This document shows, one piece after another, positions 1-12,700 of a stretch of 64,000 nt of DNA. The notes under the pieces are model-generated. The model worked only from the letters and a program-made list of their open reading frames with translations, ran no database searches and was not told where the DNA came from. The DNA is from Onthophagus taurus (lineage: Eukaryota > Arthropoda > Insecta > Coleoptera > Scarabaeidae), in contig NC_091971.1 in the NCBI RefSeq assembly GCF_036711975.1, positions 627,501 through 691,500 of the forward strand, written 5' to 3'. Position 1 is the first letter of the stretch, and every line of letters begins with the position of its first letter. A program made the translations under genes and the position numbers.

Positions 1-155
1 CCTACTTACTTTGTCCCACATAAAATGCAACTGTCTTCAGACGTATGGCTAAACCCGATTGCTTCTAGTTCTAGGTCTAGTGTTAGTGCAAAACTTTAGA
101 ACTAACACAAGACCTAGAATTAGAATCATTCGGGTTTAGCCGTCTTGAGAGACTT
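1..155. repeat. CTAGTTCTAG-type palindromic interspersed repeat
   Basis: Contains TTCTAGTTCTAGGTCTAGTG and its approximate reverse complement, bracketed by GGCTAAACCCG and CGGGTTTAGCC, so the unit is self-complementary. The window opens with TTTGTCCCACATAAAATGC, which recurs in inverted form at about 44,430-44,450 and probably marks the element's end. Related copies lie at 32,105-32,200, 37,010-37,095, 39,020-39,130, 41,885-42,310 and 44,100-44,400. Confidence 0.7.
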
Positions 156-712
156 TCCCGGTAATTTAATTTTAAAATTGAGTTTGATGTTAAATTATGG
201 GAATCTGTATTACCGATACCGATTAGTTTTTAATAATCAAACGATTATAAATAACCTTTAATTATAAGATAAACCTTTAACTTCTTTAAATAAAAATTAA
301 AAGAAAACATTTTTTTTAATAATTAACATTTAAATGCTTTTTGTTTAAAATTAAATCACAGGGAATTTTGTTTTTAATCAAAGTTGACACCAAATTACTT
401 GACAACTTTGCCGATAGGTGCGCTATCGGTTTTTTTTTTCACAATGACAACCCGAACTTGTCAAAAAAATAGGCGATTTTTAGCCGTAAACACACGTTCA
501 TCTCGCCGATTTAACCGTTATGTTTAATCAGGAAACTGTCTCGCGATTAATTTTTAGATGTAGTGTACGTTAAAGCGAAAAAAAAATAAGTCCCAATAAT
601 CGTATATTGCATGTGTGTGAGTGTCTATTCGGAGAGGTATCTGAAGTTGCGTAGGTTGGGCTATGACATTGGAAACTGTAGGCAGGTTCGTTTTCTGCAC
701 GGTTTTCTGTGA

Positions 713-3700
713 ATGTGGAGTGCTATTGCGAAGATATTCAAGAAAGGAAATAACGAGCAAAGTGGCGAAACGAAATTCGTAGAAGAAATGGACCGACCGG
801 AGGTGAAACGGTCCGATGAAATGCCTGATACTTATGATACCACTCAGGTAAGAAGTAAGAAATTAAATATTTTTAAGTAAACATATCGGCAGAACTATAT
901 TTAAGTTGTAAAATAAGAATCAGCTGACCCAAAATTATCTCATTCCTAACCCTATTTAATTCGATATATTCGTCCTTCACAAAAATTCATTCTAAATGTA
1001 TCTGTGAGTCATTCTCTAAGGTCCCAAAGCTATTTATTGTGTTTCTCTTCCCGTTATCTTCTTATCGCAACTCAAAAACTAACAGTCTTAGGTTTTTAAG
1101 GCACCGGTCTCACACTTGGCGTAAATAATCGATATATGTGATGTAATATTTATTAAAAGGGATCGTCGTTTTTAAGACGAATAGAAATTAATTGATCCCG
1201 GACAAAATTCTATGTTAATTTTTATGCAGAGATCGTATAAATAGCACGTGGGTCGTATCACACACGAGGTGTTTCAAGTTTCGTTGTTCAAAGTTACATA
1301 GAAAGTTTAGTTATTGTTTTTTATTGAAAATAAAAATGAATCAAATACATAAATGTATTTTTTTATTATATTAATCTTGATGTATAACACAATAAATTAT
1401 CGTGATCGGTTTAAATTGTTTATTAAAAATTCTTTAATCGTTTTTTTTAAAAATGGTGAAAATTTAAAATTATTCTTTTTCTCCCCACCCAAATACACTT
1501 GATTCAAGCTCAGAATTCAAGTAAGAAAATGTGTATACCTCTCGATTCGCGTTCTACAGTCGATAAATGTCTTGGTTACCGAATGGAGGTGTAATGGAAC
1601 TAAGTAAAAATGTTATTGTATCAACTGTACTAAGACGACAACCATGAATTTCCTTTTTGGTGTTAAAAATTAATAACTTGCTTATAAAATGGTGTTGAGT
1701 GTGGCAACTGTGAGTTCTTTGACCGGGTGTTCTGCCCAATTCGATAACAATAAATCGGAACTTTGCGTCTCTTTGATCACGTACACGGTGAGTCCGATTT
1801 TAGAATTTCTAATAAGATTCGGTTTTTGAATTAATGAATAAATAGAGTACGGTTAAATTTAACGAAAAGAAAAATGATTTTTTTAAAATCCCGTTAGCTT
1901 GGGCTTTAGGCAGAACTATTTTGCGGTTAATAGCTAGGAAATCGTGGATAATAACGGCTGTGTTCACACCGTACACTCTTACGCTATAATAATTAACAAT
2001 AGGTTGTTATAATTAAGTTTTCCTCTTTAGTTTGAGAAGTTTATTGCTGGTAAAAATTACTTTCTTTCTCATCGCAGTGCTTTCTATTAATTCGCATTGA
2101 AGTTGTTTTTCAGAATTTCATGTTTTAAAATAACAGTTACATATAGTTCATTTTTTTTCTATAATACCTATCAATTTGTTGTAAAGTTGGCAAAATTAAC
2201 CGGGAGTTTTGTTTTATCATGTTTTGAAGTAAATATGTCACATTGACGTTTGAGCTTTCGTTATTCAAAAAGAAAAGGTGCAGTAAAAGTGTTGTGGGGT
2301 GTTTATTTGCCATTTATTTACCTAGAAAAGGTATTTTATTCTATTAATTACTTTGTAGCACGTTTTTACAACAAATATGTACTTCGTTAAAATCGTATTT
2401 ATCTAAAAATTTATAGAAACCCTAAATAATTTACATTGACAAGTATTATAGAAAAAAACGAACTATATGTATGTAAAAAAAATTGACATCACAGGTTAGA
2501 AATGTCACTTGTCATGTTACAAATATCATCTTACAATTTTTAACGACTAAAATTATATGAAGGTATTTAAAACATCTACTTATTGCTTTAATGAATCAAA
2601 GCAAATTGACGTCATAAATTTCGATGTTTCAAAAATTACATTTAAATCACTGACTCAGATTGACATCTCGCCAAGCGACTTAATGCGACCGATGACGTCA
2701 TCAACCCATTGCGTTAAATCTTCGTTGGTGATATAAGAAAATTTTGTACAATTTTCTTGATGAAGCAAGAGAAGGTAAAAAAATTAGTGCTACTAAAATG
2801 AATGATAGTTTAATAAAAGTTACGAATCTACTTAGCAAGTATATTCAAAATTTTTGACTAAAAATAATAGTTTCATAAGTTTGTCATAACTAAATTTAAC
2901 AGTACAATTTAATGTTTGAAGAAACATATTATTACTATTGTCTACGCTTATCTTATTTGTCATTGATGATCACTTCGTTTGCTTATTGACATGGTCGCCA
3001 TAGAAAGTGCAGCTTCTACTACATACATATAAAGAAATATACTATTCAGCGCACAAGTTTGTGAAAACAGTAGATGCAACAAACAAGTAGTTTAAGTAAA
3101 TTCTTATTTTGCGCTTAGACGGTATATTGTCATAAAACCGATGATAGTCTTGATTAAAGACAAATTTTAGGCGACGTAGAGGTCGTAAAGATGATGAGAT
3201 GAATGTAGCAGAAGAAGATTGGCTCTATAAGGTAACTATAACCATTCATTAGTAAATTGTCACGTCGAATTGGCGAGAAAACGTTTAGTTGTTTGAAGCT
3301 TTTAAAAAAAATGTGTTTTATAGAAAATGGTTATACACAATTCAACTTTTGTTGAGTATGACCACCATAGTAAAGTTGAAAAGTATGTATTTTAACCGTG
3401 CTTATAAAAAATTTCGTGCTTTGATGTTGAGGGAATCCTTTGATTCTCATCAGAAAATAAAAAATTATTATTGAAAATTTTTCTGTGCTTAAGACCCCTT
3501 CTGGCTCCATAGCCTTGCTTCTCATAAGACTGAAACTCAGAGTTATCATAAGGACGTTTCCTTTTCCTAGCAAATCTTTTCCTTTATAAAACTATCCAAT
3601 GCCTCTACTATTAAGTTATGTTACATTTTATGTCGAACAGTGCAAGTGTATAGTAGTTTCGTAACTACGGGTATGAAAATTATTAGTTTTTCATGTATTA

Positions 3701-6700
3701 TTTTTATTAAACAATTTCGTTCTTTGTATTAAAATGAATAACCAAAATGTAAATATAATTCTAATTCTAGAGTTATAAAAATAGTTTGAGATTTTTGGCT
3801 CTTTATAAACGTAAAATTCTATGAGCGTTGGTAAGGATGTAATAATTTAAGTCCCTCTTAATTCTTAAGAGTTTTGAAAAGAAAGACACGAAACTGGAGT
3901 TTGTGGAATTTAAAGGACGCTCTCGATAAATCGTTCAAGTTTGAACAAAAATAAGTTAATTGTGATTTATTTTTAAAAGAATTTTTCGTACGTAAATGAA
4001 GTTTTCTTGAAACAAATTGAAGAAAAAGATTTTCTTAAATCATTCCATTAAAAAAAAAAGGATTGTCAGTTTCCAGTTTTGGCCCATTCTGTAGCTTTCA
4101 CACTTTCCGTTTACTCTCCGTAAACATTCTTGAAATTCCGAGGCGTTTCCAGTTTTGCACGCGTCGTTTCAGTCAATAAATAAACATGATCGAAAACGAC
4201 GTCGTTTCCCCATCAATTTCAAATCGAATCGAATGTACCGGAAATAGGTCAACAAATTGAGCACTCCAAAAACATCTTTCCTCCAAATTCTCTCCATACT
4301 TAAAGAAACGAATGTTCTTTCATTCCTTTTTCATATTGCAATTCTTTTCTTTGACACAATACAAATGCACGTCATCACAATGGCACGTTAATTCAAATGA
4401 GAAAATTTTCGGGTCATCACCTTGAAGGTTCTCGCTGTTTATGGTCGCGACATCTGGTCAATTCTTAATAAAAAAAACTGTAATCGCGCCCACTTTAACT
4501 GACGTTTTATGTTTTGTATCATTTTCTTTTTGATTATAACTTGAAGTTAAATATTATTTACTCAACTTGGACAATAAATAGTTGTTGTATCCACAACAGC
4601 TATTAAAACTTTCGAAGATACTCGAGAAGATGAATTATTGATTTCTCGCCTCTGGTTATAACAGGTGGTAATTTGAAATTTCTAGGTTATGTAAGCCTTA
4701 AGATCTCTACTAAACAAGAATAAAGAGCGGATTGTTGAATGCGTAAGGGGGCGTACTTATTACCTATTGTTGGATATTATTTCTCTTTGCTTATTTTTGT
4801 GTTTGTCATGATGTTTTGTTCGGAATTTTTTAATTTTTAGTTACGAATTGGAAGCAATACGTTTTTTGAAAAATGGAAATTTTGTTGACCTCTTCGCAAA
4901 ACTCTTCTCGTACGCTAAACATTCCCGTAGTTATCTCTATAAATACATTGCCAGTCTACACTTCCTGATCGTTAGAAGTTTAACCGCTGCAAAGTTCTTG
5001 GAGTTTATTTATTCCAATGAGCTCACCACGTTGGATGGCTTTAATGTAAAAAAGTGCAAATTAACCGGCCGGACGAGTTCTTTAAAGATTTGCAATACGA
5101 TAGCTATGGTTGCGGTTTAGAAAATCAATTCCTTCGGCGATTAAATAAATCATTTATGTTTATTAATCGATACTAATTAATTTATTAATAAAGTACAATA
5201 ATATGGATTTAATTATTTTTAGGCGAAACAACGAGCTGCGATAAAATGGTTACTATCCAAAGCGTTTAACAACAAAGTACCCGAGAATCTTAGCGAACCT
5301 TTTTACAGAGATTACGAGGTAAGATTTAAAACAAAAAGGAAAAATCCTTGGTTCAAGATTCCTTTTTTAACCGGTAAATTATCGTGTTTCTTTTGTAGAA
5401 TCAAGAACATTTAAAACCTCATATAGTTGGAGCTTTAGCGAGTGCGGAAATGTACTGTATGGCATTGGGTAATATTTATTCGGATCCAAATTACCACAAC
5501 CTCAATCACTGGTCAATTTTGCAAACGTTAGCTAGGAAAGGTGTTTATGTTTCCGAACCGAATAATTCAGCGCTTACAGAAACCACTTTAATTCAAACTA
5601 ATCCACTTAGACTGGTAAACATGTTTCTTTTAATTAATACAGTAATTATATTTTTTTTATTTAGAACGCACACATGGCTGTAATAGAATCAATAATGACC
5701 TTATACGCGAAAGAGGTGATCACTTCGGATAGAGTTTTGGCGGCAATACAACGTTTTAGTCACAGCGGAAAATATCCCCAAGTTAAAACACCGGACACGT
5801 ATGAACAAGGCCTTTTGATGTGGGTTTCGCATACATGCGATGCTTTACAACAAAAAATACAACAAGATTTGAATGTTGGTGTTACGAACGGTGGAGAGGT
5901 AAATAAATTAATTTCGTCTAATCAATTATTTTTAAACATTATTTTATTTTTAGGGAGATAGATTAAGACCTCCGGAATTTCCCCAATTGAAAGATATGAA
6001 AGATTTATGCGACGGTGTGGCTTTAGCTGCTTTATTATCGTATTATTGTCCTGATGAGCTTCCTTGGACTGCAATAAAAGTGTCTCGACTGCCCACAATA
6101 TCGGAAAGTCTTCATAATTTAAGTCTGGTTCAAGATTTTTGTAATAGGTGTTTGCAAAGTTCGGTGTTTCATATGCTGCCAGAAGATATTACATATATGA
6201 GAGGGTATATTTTTTTATATCCTGTGAGAATCCACTAAGTATTTCAAAAGGACAAGGTGGCTCATTTTAAGGACCAATATACCGTTCTAACGCAACCTGT
6301 TGGTTGGATGTAGAGCGTCTCCGCGTTATTACTGCTGTTGCATACTCTAATAAGCTAATTTAAAATTGTAAATATGTAGTATTCAGTAACGGAGCGATTA
6401 AATTTAATTGTCTGCAATTATCACAAGGTTATCAATGATTAGAATATTATTTGAAGACCTACCATTACAATCTATAGATTTTTTGGAGTAAAAACGGTTT
6501 GGTTATTTTTGAGTAAATTAAATCAAGTTAAAATTTGTATGAAAATTTGTCCAGTTGATACACTTAGTGGACTTATTTGTGTATTGATAAATATTAATTT
6601 ATATTTTTGATTTTAGGTCAATGAAAACCACCCTAGTAGCCTTTTTAGCGGATCTCTTTAACGTTTTAGAAATACATCCAATTAAATGTGTAAGATATCC

Positions 6701-9700
6701 AGGATCTGAAAAAATGTCAATGGGTAAGAAATTATAATTTAACCACCTTATAATGAATATAATAGTTATTAATTTGCTATAATACCCCTTTTTTATGTTA
6801 ATTTGCTAATTTCTGTGCTTAGTAAAAATTTCTTTTAGCTTTTTATCTCTTTACCTCTATTTTTGTTTTTTTTGTTTGAATAATTTTGAAAATAATTACC
6901 ACATTTTTATAAGAAAATTAAACACTTTTTCGGTGGTGGTCAAATAAAACTTTTATAACATAAAAACGCTTATTAGCTTAGTTGTTTAGCTTACAAATTG
7001 TAATTTATGTTTATTGATTTATTAAGATTTGTTTAAACACGTTTTTTTTTATTTAATTCTTTTATTAATTTAATTTAATTTCAATTAAGTTAGGAAAAAA
7101 AAAGATTTCAATGTTTTAGAATTATTTAAGTAGGTAAAAAAAAATCAACAATAGTTTTTTCTTAAGTCACTAAAAAACATGTTGTGATATCTTGGTTATT
7201 TGTATAATATTGTGTATGTAGAGAGCTTTCCGCCGCGCAACGCACACGGCGTTGTGCACAAGCGCAATTTGACGCAATCCGTGATGAGTCCCATTCCGGA
7301 CCTGCGCAGCAATCTTGATGATCCCGCAGTGCAGGCTTTCCAAGGTAAAAACCGCAAAATCAAAAAAGGGCAGAATCAAGACACATTTAAGATTTTTTTT
7401 TTGTTTACGTTATTTTTTCATAGTGTTTGTCATCGTCTTGTGGTTTTTATTTCAAACATTTTATATTTATTTTCTTTATTTGAGCATTTCATTCGATGCA
7501 TTATTTATTTTTAGTTTCGTTTTGTTTTGTAGGTAGCACTTTTTGGTCCCGTTTCGTTTTTATGTCAGTTATAGTTTTTGTTGCGTTTTATTTTAAATCG
7601 ATTTAATTTAAATCGATTGTGAATTTGAAGCTAAATAATACAAGATTTTTGGAAACTAACAAATAATTACGTAGATTAATTCGTAATTTGGTGCTTGGGC
7701 TTTGTTTTATTCTTTTAAAATGTAGATAGAAAATTAAAAGAAAATCTAATCGAAAATGTCTGACTGAAAATTAATATTATTGTTATTCTCCCTAATCAAG
7801 CGTAGTATTAGAAATAAATCTACAATTTTCTGTCAATCATTTTCGATTTTTTTGTATTATATTGTCCAAATTAATCTTTAATAACACAAAAGTTTTTTCG
7901 CTTTAAAGTCGAGATGAATCATCTGCTTGTTTTTTTATGCTTTAACAATTTATAGGTTCATAAAATTTTATCCATGTAAATAATTTGATATTTATGCATG
8001 CTCAAAGCAACTTTTTCTCGCTTTCGTTATCTACAATTTTTATTATCACCAGCAACGCTAAATTAGTCACCATTCAATCGAAATTGTTTATATTTAGATC
8101 TAGACCGATAAAAATTCCATATCAGATACGGTAAAAATCCAAAACTTAAAAGTGCTTTGAACATTTAAACATCAAATTATTGATTTACTAATAATACCTA
8201 CATTGTTAAAAACACTCAAAATTAATCAAAAAATATTTTCTATTAACTAAAATTCAATTAAAACCGATAATTTTTAGTGTCTCGATCAACGCCAACACAC
8301 ACACCATTAAAGAAAACGAATTCGTTTCAACTTAGTATGTCCGAAATGAGCGAAGACAGTCTTCGAAGGCCGTCTTCTGAAGATTCTTCGTTTGTAGTTC
8401 ATCGTGGCAAAAACATACCAACTTTAAGTTCTATATTGGGAGTGAAAGAAAAGCAAAATAATGATAGCAAAGCCGATGAACGTGGAGAATCTAAAGCCGC
8501 CGGAAAACCGAGTAATTGGGAAGAAAATAAACGACCGACTTTCGCAGGAAGAAGATCTAGAAGGAATTCAACTTCGGATGATTCTCAATTGACGATTGAA
8601 AATTTCGGTGGTAGTCAAGATAATTTAAATTTTATCGGTCGAAATCCAGATAAAGAAGTGGGAGCACATGTAGGTAGAAAAATTTCGACTCCTTCAATAG
8701 AAAAAATGGAAAGAATCGAAAATCCTGCTGTTAGATCATCGCTTCAAGATGCTCGAGGCTCTTTTCAATTAGGTTACGATAATGGCTGTGAAAAATCAGA
8801 ATATGAAAAAGAAAGCTTTAAACTCAAAAAACAACTTAGCAGTGATGATATTTCATTACGAAACCTAACATTAAAAGAAAAAGAAAATCAGCAACTAATT
8901 ACTGAAACGGAAGTTGTTGATGGCGATACAACAAGGATGAGTTTTGCTGATTTAAAATTAGGCGGAAATTCCCCTAAAGGTATTCAATTAACGTACATTC
9001 ACGGTGAGAAAGATGACGAACAGCAGAAGAAATTATTATCGAAATCTAGTTTTTTAAATAAATCGAATTCAACTACAAACGGTGGTGAACAACAAAAAAA
9101 AACTTGTTTCGCTACGTTACCAAATACAACCACGTGGCAACAACAATCGAATAATAATATGTTGCAAGCTAACCAAAGCCATAATAATAATAATCAAAGT
9201 GTGGAAAATAACGTTGATGATCATTCGAATATGGGTCCGGTTATGGCGGCTCAATTAACCGACATTAAAATGAAATTGGAAGAAAAACGAAGACAAATTG
9301 AAACGGAAAAACGAAAAATGGAAATTGTCATGGACAAACAAAGACAAAAAGTTGGAAAAGCTGCGTTTTTGCAAGCTGTGGTCAAGGTAAGAATTTAAAA
9401 AAAACTTCTTTTTCACAAAGACACAAACCTTGACTTTATGTACAATTTGTAATAATAATATCTATTAGCTAACGGAATTGGTAAGGTGGAGTTGCGTTGT
9501 TTACAAAATTTGTCACTTTATTTTTTTATGTTATTTTTTATTGTTGTTTGGGGAAAATTCCCCTCATTTTGGGAATTGTTAGTGTGTAGAGGGCTTTTAT
9601 ATATTTATTTTGATTATTTTGTTTAAAGGCATGGCTTGGTTTTTTTATAAAAAAAAAACAATATCCAAGCTAAACACTTAGGAGTTCGATTTTGACGTTG

Positions 9701-12700
9701 CGTTTCAAAGAGTAGAATCAAGATTTTTAATTTAGGTCATATTGACAGATTAATTTGACGTTTCTTCTATCAATTTCTTGTTCTGAAAGGGGAACTGTCA
9801 AATTGTATCTTAAGATTCATAATAACTATTGAGCATGATTTCCACCACCAAATCGATTTTCGTTCTTGTTGTTGATTTTTTTTTAAATCAACTTATTTTT
9901 TTATGTAAATTTTCTGGTGTTGGTCACGGTATCAAGTTGGAAAAAACTAACTTTCAGGGTAAAAGTAACGTAGTTAAGCCCCACAATGACATAATGGCCG
10001 ACAGTTTGGTGGCCGGAAGCGGAGGCGGTGGTTCCGAACCTGCGAGCCCCGCTCCTGAACACACCACCACCACCGTTCCCAAACCTCAGCGGCCCTTCAC
10101 CCTCCAGGTATACACAAAAAGAAATTTAAAAAAATATTAATAACAAATACACCAATTTATACAGCTTTCGATTTTGTTTTGCTTTTAATATTTTTTGTTT
10201 TTGCTTTATTTTTTATGTTGTATGTTTTTGCTTTCTTATTATTAATACTTTGTGGTGTTTTGAGTTATAAATTAAAAATACTTTTAGGAGATTAACGATG
10301 ACGCATCTGCTACGGAAAGAAAATGGTTGGAAAGGAATGAACCATTTGTTGAAACGCGTCGAACCCCTGATATCGAAAATATGGATCTGGAACAATATCA
10401 GCAATCGATGGCACAGTAAGATTATGAAATAACCTTTATATTGAGAATTAAATCGGTTAAACAAATTTTTTTTAGAATGAATACTAGTCTTCAGGATATA
10501 CAAGCTGATATACAAAGATTGGCAAATCAGCATCAACAGATTCAAGCAGCTCAAGACCACCAAAAACAACCGATGTATCCACAAGGTTTTATGACGGTGA
10601 CTCATCATCATCATCATCCTCAGTATTCTTCCCAACAATCATATCATCAACCGCAACAGTATCAACCATCGATATACGCCCCACTGCAAACCTCTGCAAG
10701 CGCCCCACATATACCTCAAACTCTTTATCAATCGAATCAGTCTCAATTTTTCTTGCATCAATCGAATCAACAACAACAACAAGCGCCTATGATTCCTCAA
10801 AGACGTACTTGGGCTCAACAACCTCTTCCTGTTAATCTTGAATCGTTTGGCGGTGGTGGGGGTCAAGCGAATGAAATGCGAACTTGGGGTAAACCACAAA
10901 ATCCGGCTTCGTTTATTTTACATGAACAAACGGAAAGATACCAAGATAAGTATCAAGAAAAATACCAAGAAAAGGAACGTTACCAAGAATTCGGAGGATT
11001 GCAAAGATACCAAAACGGCTCGGGAAGTGATCATAACCTTAACAGTCATCATCAAGGTTTCTCTTTAAGTCAACAACACCAACAGAGCCAACTTTACGGA
11101 ACTCCATCTGCTTCGCCACAACATAAAAACATTCATCGACAAATTTCGCAATTAATGGAACCGGTTCGCAAAAGTAGTATTACTCACGCTCCGATTCCAG
11201 CGCCACCTGTTGATGATATGGCGCCCCAAAATATATCGTTTATTGGAAATCCAGATGAAGAAATCAGTGAGGGTATTAGCCGTTTGAATATCACTTCTGG
11301 CAGTAGAACTTATAGGATTCCCTCGCCGACGAGACCGTTAATTTCGAAAAATTCGTTTCAACCGTCCCCATCACCACCAGTTGTCGAAAAATCAACCCCA
11401 TCAAAAACCGAAGTTAGTAGTTTGAATAACGACCCGATAAATCAGAAAGGATTTTACATTAGTTTTGACAATGAACAACCGAAACGTCCGAAACCGCCGC
11501 TTAGAACTAAGAGAATGTCGCCGAAAAAAGAAAGGAGTTATATCGAGGATGATCAAAATTATGAAACCCCTCCGCCACTGGTAAAAATAAATTATTACAC
11601 TTTATATCTTATTTATATAAATTTTAAATTTAGGAAAAATCTGAAAGAACGAAACAATTAGAAAGGGAATTAGAACAAGAACGTTTAAAGACAAAATTGG
11701 AGGAAGAATTTAGGGCGAAAGAACATAGCGCCAGATATCGAATGGAAGAAAATATTGTTAGGAAAACAAGAGAAACTAGTCAAGAACGTGCTGAAAAGGC
11801 AGAAGCGATTATAATAGGAAATGAATTGAGTAATCCGGATCCAGTAATAATATAAATTAAATTAGGATTAATTATTAATTTAACTTAATTAATTAATTTT
11901 TAGGAATTAATGGATGAGAAAGAACGAAAAAAAGAACGAATAATGTTGCTATCTTTACAACGACGTCAACAACAAGAGGAAGTAAAACAAATCAAGGAAC
12001 AAGAAGCGCAAGCGAGAAGGGAAAAGGAAAAAATGAAGGAGGAAGAAAAAGCCAGGAAAAAAGAGGAACAAGCCCAAAGAAGAGCTGCCATATTTGAACA
12101 GTATAAAATTAAAAAAGCAATTGAAGAAGCCGAAAGAGAAGTGTGTAATTCTTCTTTTTTTTTTTAATAAGTTTTAATTTTATGAAATATTTCTTGCAAA
12201 GGGTAAAGATGTTGATAAGGGCTTGTTACATTCACTGAAGCCAACACCCAAGGTAAGGGCGAAGGGGGCGGTGAGGCCTCGACCGAAAACTATTCATATC
12301 GATAGTGGATCTGTTGAGATGGCTGAAGGGATGTTGCAACCAAGTAGAGCCAAAAGGGGATCTAATACCAACCTAACAGGTAACTTTATACAAATTTAAT
12401 TAATTGAACAAGCAAAATCCTGAATACCCTGCAAAACTTAGTTGTTTATTTTATTTATTTTGTTTTAATTTATTTTTTTAATTTTTTTATAGCTGTTAAT
12501 TATAACCCAGCTACAATGAAACGCGATTATTACAAAGGTTCCCAAGATAGTTTAGCCAACACCACTTTACTTTATAGCACTAATAGAGGTTTGTTTTTGT
12601 TTTATATGAACCCTTATCGAAATCAATGTTTAGTATGTATTCCATATGTATTTTTTTATTTATTAGTGGAGATTTTAATAATAAAATTATAATTTAATTC

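Larger units (their letters stand above)
848..5222 (+). other. Patronin intron 1 (4.4 kb)
   Basis: AT-rich intron between the first coding exon and the AKQRAAIKW exon. It contains the TATA/E-box at 1,236, the candidate alternative exon at 3,199-3,231, and a less AT-rich stretch at about 4,830-5,110 with a second TATA-like motif. Around 3,600-3,690 a segment resembles the repeat end at about 44,425-44,450 (ATTTTATGT near GTTATGTT). Otherwise I see no coding signal. Confidence 0.6.

Noticed and set aside
405-432. CCGATAG...CTATCGG hairpin followed by a T-run, like a bacterial terminator
   Set aside because: The context is a eukaryotic promoter-proximal region of Patronin; such stems with T-tracts arise by chance in AT-rich DNA.
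10213-10638. 141-codon minus-strand frame, and a second one at 10,639-10,899
   Set aside because: Antisense to Patronin exons 10-11; composition reflects His/Gln-rich coding on the other strand.
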